From: Mermis nigrescens
Lineage: Eukaryota; Nematoda; Enoplea; Mermithida; Mermithidae
Direction of reading: 5' to 3'
Length of the DNA stretch: 64,000 nucleotides
NCBI GenBank assembly: GCA_036768485.1
Contig: JAVLUZ010000154.1
Coordinates: 39,862,851-39,926,850 of the forward strand
In this document: one piece after another, positions 1-8,819 of the stretch
How the letters are laid out: the number at the start of each line of letters is the position of its first letter
Numbering within the stretch: the stretch's first letter is position 1
Notes under the pieces: generated by a model
What the model saw: only the letters and a program-made list of their open reading frames with translations
Databases searched by the model: none
What the model was told of the DNA's origin: nothing
Position numbers and translations under genes: made by a program

Positions 1-1627
1 GCTTAAAATGTGCCCTGACCTATGCGTTATGCATCCTAGTATATTTTGTATCTATAAACCCACCCCAATATTCCGTTATTAGCGCAAGCGTTAAGTTTAC
101 ACTGAGAAGCACTTTTCCACCCAGAGCATTGGGTATGGTCATTCTTTTTCTAAAAATGATCTCCGTAACGTCAGAATAACGAATCTGACCTCTAAACTTT
201 TTCTACAGCCGGAGGTTATTAAGCTGTGAAGAGTTGAAGTTTGAATTATGCACATGTTTGCTGATGCCAATATTTAAATCCGTATTGCATATTTTCTGAT
301 CAGTTTTTTCATTTCGAAGATTTTTGACTCATCTTTAATCATTTTTATTCGCAAACATGCACTCTTTCGAAGCTTGATTGGAATGAGAAACATTTTTCAA
401 AATACTGCCTGCAAATTACTTTATAGTAATAATAATTCTTATGCGCTGTCTTTATCAAACCGATTCCAATATTTTTTCTTTTAAAATCCATGGATATTTA
501 TGTCTGTCCATTTTTGGATTGTATGCGACTCATAAATTTTCTGAAATTGTTTGAATTTGCTGACGCGTCGACTGGATTGCCGGATTGCTGATTTGTGGTC
601 AGAATCGTTCATGTTTTCTTGCTCGACTACTAATTTTTGTTGCTTTCTCGTGCATTGTTCAATTGCGTGCGATTTTTGGCAACCGGCACATCATTGCGTT
701 GGTTTACACACTGATGTGTTTGTTGCCCATGCCTGGCTTTCGCTTGCTGTTTATGTCGATGCAGGATTTTACTTTAATTAGGTTAGTAACGTCATTGGCG
801 TACATTTTAATTCAATAAATTTTCCGATCATCGTTGTTATCTTTCTTTCAATGTCAACAATTGATATTGAAGCTTTAAACTGTTGAAGAAAAAGTAGAAA
901 CTATTACCGTTAATCTTTGTTTAAGCAAGCTCTGGATTTAACTTTCCTCAGGCATTTCTAGTTTGAAATACATTAAGAAAATATTTACGCTAATTTTTAA
1001 ATCTATTCAACGGGGACTTTTAAGTAGGTTTTTTCCTCTGATTAAGGTTAGATAGATTGCCTTTTTTGTGAAGAGAATGCAATGTTCAAGAACAAAATCA
1101 TGCTAAGAAAAAGTAGAGTAATAGCGAGAAAAATGCTCCGATGGAGCAAAAAAATGAATATCTTGGATATCTTTATTCTAAGGATGTAGAAGGAGGTGAC
1201 TTGGGAAAATTTCCCTATACGCGCAACCGTAAGAATGTGCTAAACAATTAGATTTTTTCGGGTATATAATAAAAGGATCGGGAAGATCGACCTTTCGAAC
1301 ATGCTCTATCCATATAGCTCATGAAATTCAAACTTTTCGGAAAAATTATTTACATCTAATAAGCTGTAAGAAGTGATTCGCTCTCGCTTGCGATAAACTA
1401 TTACAAAATAACGATCCTAAGGCGCGAGACACCGAATTTTAAGATTTTCCGATAAAAAGATGCACATTTTCATTATCTTCCATGAAATATCTTACCTTTC
1501 AAAAAATTTGGGTATAAGGGAGGGGCAGCCGCCTCTCCGCATGCCCATGTGCCTACATATAAAATAAAGCCGAAAATGACAAACACCTAAGAATGGTCAA
1601 AAACCTAACATTCTGTAAGAAATAAAG
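1..1627. other. AT-rich stretch without a recognised gene
   Basis: No recognisable coding gene. A reading frame at about 585-781 is hydrophobic and ends at a plausible splice donor (AG then GTTAGT), so it could be an exon of a membrane protein, but I do not recognise it. A short sequence, AGGATCGGGAAGATCGACC, occurs near 1275 and again near 1658. The segment around 1515-1535 resembles the start of the hAT-like family seen at 51267 (GC-rich GGGGCAGCCGCC). Confidence 0.4.
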
Positions 1628-2717
1628 CTGAGTGAACATTTTTTGACTTTGATGAGAGGATCGGGAAGATCGACCTTTGGTTGGAAGGTCGGGGAGGATC
1701 CCTCCCCACCCTCTTATTACACGGGTACCTAGTATGTGTACATGTACATACTTTTTATTTTTTCCTGTAGAGCTTTATGTAAGAAGACGCTTTGAGCAGT
1801 GGTCGTCACCTTGCGTTTCAAGGGAAATATTCCTTCGCCGATATATTTGCTCTCTTGCGCCATCCCAAGTCAGCGCCGAGTGGTGATTTTACTTAACAAT
1901 CGTTTCTTATCAATTGGTAGGCGACTTCGGCAGATCCCATCACACGCCAAAACTAAGTTCGCTAAACTTATTTTAAATCGGAATCACTTTGACGTATTTT
2001 TGAGATGCACGGTTCTTCAAAGAGGATCGCGGAAAAAGGATTTTTCCAGGAACTAACAACCATTCAAGCGGTCAGTATTGATGAGTTTTGACATTCATTT
2101 TCGCTCGCTTTTTAAGTCATTTCTCATAAGCTTAAGACTGGCTTGGATAATATACATATGCTTTAAGAATGCTCAGCCCTGGATGCTGCTGCTTTGGTAA
2201 TTTTGTAAATTAATCTTTTGAAAATTTCGTAATTTGTACGTCACAAACCGAAAAGCAACATTTACAATTATCTATTCGATTATTAATACGATGAATATTT
2301 TTTCATTATCAAAATATATTAATATTCCTATTAGTTACAATTAATTTTTTTTAAGTTATTGGACACACGTTAGCGCATTTAAGCACGGTCTGTGTATTCG
2401 CAAACAGTCGTGTTCATACGTGGGCAGCAAAAAAATTCTGGGGGGGTGCAAGAAATGTCTGCTAACGATATAATGAACTATGCCAACAGTAAGTCCCAAG
2501 CAATTGCTAGATCCTTGATTACCTCACAGTGTGCACGTGTGCTGCGCACTGTGCAGCACATGTGCAGCATGTATTTATAAAAACGTCGGATCTAAATATG
2601 GCAGTCATTTAGTGTCTTTGGCCGAGTTAGACATGGTTGTTCTATGCACACTGTGCAACAAAAGATTGTCGAATATTTTTACATTAAAGAGGCATCATCA
2701 GCTTTTACATCTCTCAA
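1628..2717 (+). repeat. Left copy of a 1.09-kb near-identical direct duplication
   Basis: This stretch matches 17713-18802 almost base for base (constant offset 16085, a handful of substitutions and 1-base indels). It covers an upstream non-coding region and the first codons of a C2H2 zinc-finger gene. Identity stops abruptly at 2717, where this copy goes into a minisatellite and the right copy continues as coding sequence. Both copies probably derive from one mobile or viral family; the shared part is its promoter side. Confidence 0.85.
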
Positions 2718-2767
2718 ACCATCTAGTTGATCACCATATTTATAGACAATTTTTTGTAAATTTGTGA
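2633..2767 (+). pseudogene. Truncated C2H2 zinc-finger gene (left copy)
   Basis: The first 28 codons match the gene at 18718 (C-X2-C-X12-H-X4-H finger, one substitution in the finger loop). Homology then ends and the frame runs into minisatellite. The long acidic middle and C-terminal domain of the intact copy are absent, so this is a 5' fragment. I start it at the ATG after GTTAGAC, because the longer open frame begins at a GTG. A TATA box (TTTATAAAAA, near 2574) lies about 60 nt upstream. Likely lost to an internal deletion or insertion. Confidence 0.7.
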
Positions 2768-3168
2768 AATATTTTTGTCAAGTTGTGGAAATTTTTTGTC
2801 AAGTTGAGGAAATTTTTTGTCAAGTTGTGGAAATTTTTTGTCAAGTTTGTGGAATTTTTTGTCAAGTTGTGAAAATTTTTTGTCATGTTGTGGAAATTTT
2901 TGTCAAGTTGTGAAAATTTTTTGTCACGTTATGAAAATTTTTTGTCAAGTTGTGTAAATTTTTTGTCAAGTTGTGGAAATTTTTTGTCAAGTTGTGAAAA
3001 TTTATTGTCAAGTTGTGAAAATTTTTTGTCAAGTTGTGAAAATTTTTTGTCAAGTTGTGAAATATTTTTACGTGCTTAAGCATAGTACTTTTGTCGAGTT
3101 GTGAAAATTTTTGTCAAGTTGTGAAATATTTTGTCAAGTTGTGAAATTTTTTTGTCAAGGTGTGATGA
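2766..3168 (+). repeat. Minisatellite, unit about 20-21 bp (TTTTTTGTCAAGTTGTGGAAA-like)
   Basis: About twenty head-to-tail copies of a unit containing TTGTCAAGTTGTGAAAA, with single-base variants and one interruption near 3071-3090. It sits exactly between the truncated zinc-finger gene and the first gene of the virus-like cluster. The open frames across it on both strands are repeat artefacts. Confidence 0.93.
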
Positions 3169-3220
3169 GTCATCTTATATGTCATATATAAGACTTTTGC
3201 TAAGTATCATTATTTGAGAA

Positions 3221-3600
3221 ATGGCGTCTACCGTTGAGACGACTATTTCTATTCCAGAGCACTTCTCCATTGAAAATATTAAAATCAAAGTTACTCGCCG
3301 CTTTTTGTATATTGAAGGAGCCGAGGGTTTAAATCTTACAAAACACTTCTTCAAAATCCGTAAGAAGCTACAGCAAAATACGGACATTGTAAATCTCAAA
3401 GCATATCTCAGCAAGAAAATGGTCGAATTAGCACTTCTTCAAAAACAGACTGTGAAATCGAACTAGTTATTGATAAACGGTTTGCTCAAAGCAAGCCAAA
3501 ACCGCTCCCTACTGTCAAACAAATTCAAGAGGCAGCAAGAAACGTTGAGAACTTTATCAAAAAACTTCAAACAATGGAAATGAGAATTCCCTATGAATGA
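3221..3600 (+). pseudogene. Unrecognised gene of the Polinton-like element, frameshifted
   Basis: The frame opens at ATG 3221 (81 codons to 3466). Coding-like sequence then continues in another frame to a TGA at 3598-3600, so one frameshift near 3450 is likely. The inferred product is about 125 residues, with a beta-rich N-terminal half and a lysine-rich helical tail. The N-terminal half faintly recalls alpha-crystallin or ribosomal L9-like folds, which I do not trust. TATATAAG lies at 3185-3192, 36 nt before the ATG. The gene converges on the TBP-like gene, whose likely ancestral stop is 2 bp away. Function unknown. Confidence 0.55.
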
Positions 3601-3602
3601 TA

Positions 3603-4115
3603 TTATAATCGACATTTATCAAGCATAGTCGAAATTAATTTGTATGCTATATGCAGCTCATACTAGTGTTTTGCTCCAGTGAGAATAAGTTTGCCACTTG
3701 TAAATAATAAACATGTCACATTTCTTACTTTATATATTAGCCCATGAAACAATTCTACTTCGTACATGCACTTTCTTTCTACAAGCTCATAAAATTTGCA
3801 AAGATTAATCTGATAGCCTAGATTGGCAGATCCTACAAGCAGTTGAGGCTGCACCCTTAAAGCATCGGTTTTTAAATTTATAGCTTCAATACCTGTCCTT
3901 ATTGCAGCTTCACCATTTTTTATTGTTTTAGCGCCTACACACACAATTTTTCCAGACTTAAAAATCAGTAATGTTGCCTGAGGTAGTCGTAGTACAATGC
4001 CTGGAAATTTCTTGGGCTGTACTGTGTAATATTCGATAATCTTGAGTGAATTTCCACCAAATTGATGGAGCTCGGCAGAGCTGTTGTTAGAATCAATATT
4101 CTGTATTGTAAGCAT
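3603..4115 (-). pseudogene. TATA-binding-protein (TBP)-like gene of the virus-like element
   Basis: The open frame spans 4115 to 3663 (150 aa). It has the two-fold repeat of the TBP core: repeat 1 contains FPGIVLRLPQATLLIF and SGK..C.GAK (residues 37-63), and repeat 2 contains ELFHGLIYKV and LLFTSGKLILTGAK (121-149). The four phenylalanines that kink DNA in TBP match F37, F52, F123 and F138. The spacing within each pair is 15 residues, against 17 in the human protein as I recall it. The N-terminal extension of host TBP and part of its first stirrup strand are missing. The frame stops at TAG 3663-3665 within the last TBP helix. The same frame continues TBP-like to a TAA at 3603-3605, so the TAG is probably a nonsense mutation. 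A divergent ATPase gene lies 52 bp away. Family membership is confident; its role (directing transcription from the element's own TATA boxes) is inferred. Confidence 0.82.
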
Positions 4116-4167
4116 TTTCTATAAATAGGTTACAACAACGTATCTGTGTGTATTTATAATCGTAAAA
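4116..4167. promoter_or_regulatory. 52-bp divergent promoter with two crossed TATA boxes
   Basis: On the plus strand TATAAATA lies at 4120-4127, 48 nt before the ATPase ATG. On the minus strand TATAAATA lies at 4158-4151, 43 nt before the TBP-like ATG. Each box sits next to the other gene's start codon, so the two core promoters overlap completely. Confidence 0.75.
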
Positions 4168-4739
4168 ATGATCTTTCAACACCCTTTTACATGTATTCTT
4201 TCTGGACCTACAAAGTCTGGCAAAACGAGATTTGTCAGACGTTTGATTGAAAATAGAGATCGTTTGATTGATTCAAAAATGAATAAGATATGGTGGTGCT
4301 TTGCAGAAAATCAGCACCTTTACAGCAAAATCAAGAATGTTTCATTCATAGAAGGGCTTCCTGATTTTAGTCATTTAAAAGAGTTTAGCCTACCCCACAA
4401 CTTCTGATACTCGACGATCTGATGCAGGAGAGCAAGGGTAATCTACAAATTGTACAAATGTTTACTAGAAGCTGTCACCACTGGAATATAAGCATTATTC
4501 ACATAGTCCAAAACTTGTTCTTTGAGGGGCTTAGAACTTCCCATATGAATTCTGATTACATAGTTTATTTAAAAATCCTGCAGATCAACTGCAAGCTCCA
4601 GTTTTTGTCTCGTCAGCTTTATCCTACTAATCCTAAATACTTTCTGGAAGCCTATTCTGATGCTACTTTAAACCCCACGGTTATATTTTTGATTGATCTC
4701 ACGCTAAAATGCAAAGGATACACTTCGATTGAAAACTGA
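4168..4739 (+). pseudogene. Polinton-type genome-packaging ATPase (FtsK/HerA, A32-like), frameshifted
   Basis: Virion DNA-packaging ATPase of the Polinton/adintovirus type. The Walker A motif GPTKSGKT is at residues 12-19. The Walker B-like LILDD sits just after 4403 but in a different frame: the first frame stops at TGA 4405-4407, and coding continues one base back to TGA 4737-4739. A second pair of small compensating indels is likely near 4570-4610, where the conserved KNP-type motif is readable only in the neighbouring frame. The C-terminal part has the QLYP and LEAY..A motifs typical of Polinton ATPases. At about 190 codons it is slightly short for the family. No active protein can be made here. 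Confidence 0.8.
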
Positions 4740-4778
4740 TATATTTAATAGAAACCCCACTGTTTATATACAAAAAGC

Positions 4779-4786
4779 TATAAATA
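4779..4786 (+). promoter_or_regulatory. TATA box TATAAATA
   Basis: Lies 39 nt before the ATG at 4818, in the context AGCTATAAATACC. It belongs to the same motif class as those at 4120, 5710 and 6110. Confidence 0.7.
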
Positions 4787-4817
4787 CCCATACTCACAAT
4801 CAGTGATACCAACAAAA

Positions 4818-5147
4818 ATGGCTATCGCTTATTTACATCTTTTGTGTAATGCAAGAAAAAATCAGAGAGATGCGCTTATAAATACTGCAAGCAGATACCA
4901 AATTCTTTGTCTTTGTGACTATGCACAGAATTTTCCAAATGGCAATATTCCTATTTCCGAAAAAGATATTAGAAAGCTGCGAAGATATAAAAATCAAATT
5001 AGGTTTTTGACAGACAATAAGCAGGCAAGAATAAGAGACAAGAAGGATATTCTCATACAAAACGGTGGTTTCTTACCTCTTTTACTCACTCCTATACTGT
5101 CTATTGTAGGTAGTCTAATAGCGGACGCAATTACAGGCAAGAAATAA
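4818..5147 (+). CDS. Small virion-like protein of the Polinton-like element (109 aa)
   Basis: The start is the ATG at 4818; a longer frame from 4803 opens with GTG. The body is basic, with many Arg and Lys in residues 40-85. It ends in a glycine-bearing hydrophobic segment (NGGFLPLLL and on) followed by GKK. Small basic proteins with such a hydrophobic tail are common next to the packaging ATPase in Polintons and adintoviruses, where they are thought to be minor virion components. The exact role is unknown. The stop codon TAA overlaps the next ATG as TAATG, so the next gene may be translated by reinitiation. This is the only apparently intact small gene of the cluster. Confidence 0.6.
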   Translation: MAIAYLHLLCNARKNQRDALINTASRYQILCLCDYAQNFPNGNIPISEKDIRKLRRYKNQIRFLTDNKQARIRDKKDILIQNGGFLPLLLTPILSIVGSLIADAITGKK

Positions 5148-5714
5148 TGAAATATACAGAAAAAATGATTTTATTACCAGCTGATATAGCTGAACCCTCT
5201 AAACCTGTTGATGTTTTATTGAATTCATTAGATGTTGAGATGCAGAAAATATTGAATAATAACAGTATTTCCCCTGAAATAAAGCTTGCAAAGTATAATC
5301 AGGTGCTTGCTAGGCATCAGAGATTGCAGGAAAAGAAGCACTAACCTTACAAAATTGACATTATTGAAGAAAGATCATCTGACGATGAAATACTAGCAGG
5401 AATACCACAAGCACAACATCAAGCAGCTAAAACACTTTTACACTATATTCAAACCAGCCCATATATTAAAATGGAACAAAATGGCGAGCTGATTATTATT
5501 GGCCGGAAAATTTATGGCTCAAATATTATAGATTTAGTGCATGATTTAGCTCGAGGGCCAAAAACTATTGGTAAACTTCCTGGTACAAAAAAGCTAATGA
5601 AAGCACTTAATCAAACAAATATTCCAATTGAAAGTATTAGCAATAAAGCTGGAAAAAGAAATCTTTGTAGATGCAAGGAGCAATGCAAATTTTGATTGGG
5701 ATGAAAGTCTATAA
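5147..5714 (+). pseudogene. Polinton-like element gene, broken by a stop and a frameshift
   Basis: It starts at the ATG inside TAATG (5145-5149). The frame is stopped by TAA at 5342-5344, but the identical frame remains open and coding-like up to about 5655 (5471-5695 is its internal ATG fragment), so a nonsense mutation split one gene. Near 5655 a second break is likely, since a neighbouring frame ends with an acidic aromatic tail at TAA 5712-5714. The inferred ancestral product is about 185 residues, helical in its first third. Its position and size fit a small virion gene of Polintons, but I cannot name it. Confidence 0.6.
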
Positions 5715-5717
5715 ATA
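5710..5717 (+). promoter_or_regulatory. TATA box TATAAATA containing the previous gene's stop codon
   Basis: Context AGTCTATAAATAC. It lies 45 nt before the ATG at 5755. In the frame of the preceding gene it reads AGT CTA TAA, so the stop codon is inside the TATA box. Confidence 0.7.
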
Positions 5718-5754
5718 CTATGTTAAAGACCTTTTTTATTAATAATCAATAAAA

Positions 5755-6114
5755 ATGCATGTACAATTTACTGATGACAATTTAAGTATTTGGCTAGAGT
5801 ACTATGGGGGCAGGCGGCCCAAATGGGTTATGGGTTGGAGGGATTTAGAGGATTCCCTACCAGCGAGGTGTTGGCCTGGGAAGTTTTTTCAAGTCATTTT
5901 CAGAATGGCAGTCCCTGTTTTAAGATCTATAGGTAAAAGTGTTGGTAAACATGCTCTAGTGGCAGGAGCAAACATTGCTTCAGATGTTGCTTGAGGAAAA
6001 CCGCTTTTCAAGGCAACTGAGGGCATTCAAAACACGAAGCAGCACAGCTTTTGAAAAGCCTCTAGAGCCCTTCAACAGCAGGGGAGGTTCTTGGGACCCG
6101 ACCAAAGTCTATAA
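5755..6114 (+). pseudogene. pX-like (adenovirus core-protein-type) gene of the Polinton-like element
   Basis: The frame from ATG 5755 has an aromatic and glycine-rich first half, then FRMAVPVLRSIGKSVGKHAL (residues 56-75) and a short alanine-rich tail. Polintons and adintoviruses carry a small basic virion protein with the pattern FR..VP....IGK..GK, likened to adenovirus pX. The frame meets TGA at 5992-5994 and another TGA about 60 nt later. It then stays open to a TAA at 6112-6114 that lies inside the next TATA box, so the gene probably once ended there and is now inactivated by one or two nonsense changes. Confidence 0.65.
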
Positions 6115-6117
6115 ATA
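6110..6117 (+). promoter_or_regulatory. TATA box TATAAATA containing the previous gene's stop codon
   Basis: Same 13-base context, AGTCTATAAATAC, as at 5706-5718, and again read as AGT CTA TAA in the preceding gene. It lies 47 nt before the ATG at 6157. Confidence 0.7.
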
Positions 6118-6156
6118 CTCCAATGAATGACGTTTTTTCTAAATTCATCAATCACG

Positions 6157-6187
6157 ATGGCACTAATAGGTACAAAATCACTGCCAA
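6157..6187 (+). pseudogene. First codons of a further Polinton-like gene, cut by an LTR insertion
   Basis: ATG 6157 has a good context (ACGATGG) and the standard TATA spacing. After about ten codons the sequence becomes the 5' end of an LTR at 6188. The rest of the gene is not in the window. By position it could be a capsid gene, but ten codons cannot show this. An earlier ATG at 6123 lies only 13 nt from the TATA box, too close to be used. Confidence 0.45.
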
Positions 6188-7260
6188 TGTAACTGCGAGA
6201 GTTACACGTATAGGCGAACTTGCCTTAGCAGTTCGCGATAGCCATAACATAGCCAATACTAGTAGCTATCTATGATAGTGCACTGTGGGCTATGCCTTCG
6301 GTCTTCCCATTATTTCCCAAATTTTCAATAATAAAAAACATTTAGATACTTGTCCGGTAGCATAGAGTTAAGTGTATGATAATAGTAATCGTTTCATGCA
6401 TACCGCTTGTGCAATCGAGAATATTCGATCTGAGATAAAGGCTTATCAGTATTACGTTAATTTGATCTTTATTTGTTTTACTGTAATGGCCCTTGAGGCC
6501 AGTATACGTAACGTTGTAGTTTAGAGTCTGGCTTTTTGGTTTTTTCGTTGGCCGGTTATTCGACTGTATAGTCTGTACATTATCGTTTTTCTTTTGCGTA
6601 TTTTGTTGTCCGGCTGTAGGCCGTGATTTCTACGTCGAATTAAAATTAGAGAAAACCTACCCAGTGGTTTTTGGTTATACCGAGGGTTAGGTCGGCCACC
6701 ATCCCTACGTCGAGGACTTCCACCCATCTAGTGGACTGATAGGTAAATTTCGTATGATAGTCTATTTTATTTGGAAAGCATAATTTATTTCTCAAGCCAA
6801 AAATTGATCAAAAATATTATTTAATCTTTAAGGATGATTGATCAGCATAGAGCTCGTTGTTGTTGTTTTCATTGTTCAGCGTGCTACACATATTAGGAAC
6901 CAAAAACATTTCTGATCAGGCACTGATTGAAAATAAGTTAAATAAACAACTTGAGCTTGAGATAGGTCAACTGACCTCCGCGGCAAATTCCGAGACTAGG
7001 TAGGTAGCCTTAGGTCTTAGGGCGTAGCTGCTGAGATCACCCGACGAGAAGCAGCCAGCAATATTAGGGCTGAGGGGATCGAAGCCGTAAGGTCTGTAAG
7101 GGTCCAAAGATCGAAAGCCATTCAGAGCCGCGCGATCGGGGCCAGCACTAAGCGTAGACTTAAGTACCTACGTACCTAGGTAAATCTCGAAGGTGAATGT
7201 TAGTCCGGTTCGTATCTGTGACGATTCTGTAGACGCCAGATCGGACCGGCTACATTTACA
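6188..7260 (+). mobile_element. 5' LTR of an LTR retrotransposon (family L1, 1.07 kb)
   Basis: It begins TGTAACTGCGAGAG and ends CTACATTTACA (TG...CA). It is homologous over its full length to the solo LTRs at 20739-21763 and, inverted, 24130-25159. It is followed one base later by TGGACGTTCCC, a plausible primer-binding site. The 4-bp target duplications of the other copies suggest the Ty3/Gypsy group, though no reverse transcriptase is present here. Confidence 0.85.
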
Positions 7261-7844
7261 TTGGACGTTCCCTCCTTTAGGCTGCTAGCTACAGCCGAGC
7301 TGATCAATCATCGTAAAATTATTTTTCGATCCAAAAATTTATCATTTTGGCCATCTAAGAATGTGTAACATTTTGTTCACCTTTGTTGTTGTATCGACCG
7401 CGATCGTGGCAGTGCGCAATTTAAGTAAGCGTCCGTGGTAAAGATTTTGTGTATCGTGGTAAAGTCATCGTTATTTTTCTATTTCCGTCGAACTTTTATC
7501 AACGAAGGCAGCTCTCACGCTCGCATTTTTCTATAAACGTCGACCCACAGGCGACGACTCATCATTTTTCTCTCTTGACAACGAAATTCCGTCATTTGGG
7601 TGTTTACCTACCTGTTTTTCTAACCACGTACACGTTTTTGCGCTTTAGGCTTAGTCCTACCTGTTTTCGATCATTTCACGTCAGGTATATCTTACTTCAC
7701 GTAAGGAAGTACTATTTACGTGGAAAAACCTGTTTTTCGGATCGACAAAGGCCAAATTCGAAACATTTATTTTGGGAAAAATTTCGACGTACTGAAATTT
7801 ATTTTACCCAAGGTCACATTTTTCGACATTTTTGATACCTAAAA
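7261..7844 (+). other. Retrotransposon leader between LTR and gag
   Basis: Holds the candidate primer-binding site at 7262 and about 580 bp without a convincing gene. The open frame at 7449-7835 overlaps nothing recognisable. Confidence 0.5.
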
Positions 7845-8816
7845 ATGGCAGGAAAAAAGGTTTTGCGGACACCGCCCGCTAAATTGAAAAAACCTTCTAC
7901 GCCACCTACTTCAGCTCGCCAATTACCTACCGCGCCTGTTGACTCTAATAGCGCGAGTAATTCTGCGAGTAATGACACAATTATGAGAGACGTAACGACT
8001 AAGGCGAATAATGATAAATTACCCGCGTCACTACATGCCGCGAGTAATACACAGTCTGAAGATGAACTATCTTTGAGTACCATGCGATCTCGCATTAATC
8101 AAACTTCGTTAACTAGATCGGACCCTAATATTGACAATTCATCAAATCATACAATGATTGATAATACGACTACCATTAACACGGCAAATAATCCTGAAAC
8201 CAGTTCGGAGCGCAGAAAATCCCGATTCTGACGTAGAAAGTAATCATAGTCGCAGCATGAATGCCGACAGAGAGCGTGCTAATGCTAATGTGACTAATGA
8301 TCTTATTTTGAAAGCGCTACAAGCTATTCATTTGCAATTTTCGGATCTTTCTACGCGCGTTGATCAAGATAAAAAGGAAAATGCGGATGAAATGCGTAAA
8401 CTGCGTTTGGAGCTAAGCACTATGCTTAAACCCCAACCAGTTCTGAATCGCATAGAAAATAATGTATCTGAGCGCGTTAACCACTCAATCGATAGCGCAA
8501 ATTCTTCTGAATTTAATGCGCAAGAGTGCGATTACGTGCGCAAAGTACGCATAGGGCATCTTCACTGTTGTCCACTGGCAACAGCGCATCAAATTCACGC
8601 TCACCTTCGGAAATCTGTTCCCGAAAATATCATTCAAAATCGTACGAATGCGCGCGCCTGAGATTGCTAATTTGTCACAGAATCCTGTAGACACGGGTTT
8701 GCAACCAGTGCAAAACTTGGGTTTTCGGAGAATATACCTACGATTTTGCAGCCATCGGTATCGATTTCGCAGACGTCGCTGATCTCGGCCTTCGCTGCCA
8801 TTAAATTGTAATGCAC
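7845..8816 (+). pseudogene. gag-like gene of the LTR retrotransposon, frameshifted
   Basis: It opens at ATG 7845 with a basic, proline- and serine-rich N-terminus (MAGKKVLRTPPAKLKKPSTP), then low-complexity Asn/Ser/Thr sequence. A frameshift near 8205 moves coding to the next frame, where a charged coiled-coil-like stretch follows (about 8290-8430). Further breaks follow near 8650 and 8720. Coding-like sequence runs to a TAA near 8810 and is then cut by another LTR-like repeat at 8820. No zinc knuckle, protease or polymerase is seen. Assignment rests on its place behind an LTR and its composition. Confidence 0.55.
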
Positions 8817-8819
8817 CTT

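Noticed and set aside
2883..3083. Repeat proteins on both strands (HNLTKNF-type and CENFLSS-type)
   Set aside because: They are translations of the 20-21-bp minisatellite; open frames arise because the unit length is often a multiple of three.
6123..6187. Start of the interrupted Polinton-like gene at ATG 6123
   Set aside because: Only 13 nt after the TATA box begins, upstream of any plausible transcription start; ATG 6157 fits the spacing of the other genes.
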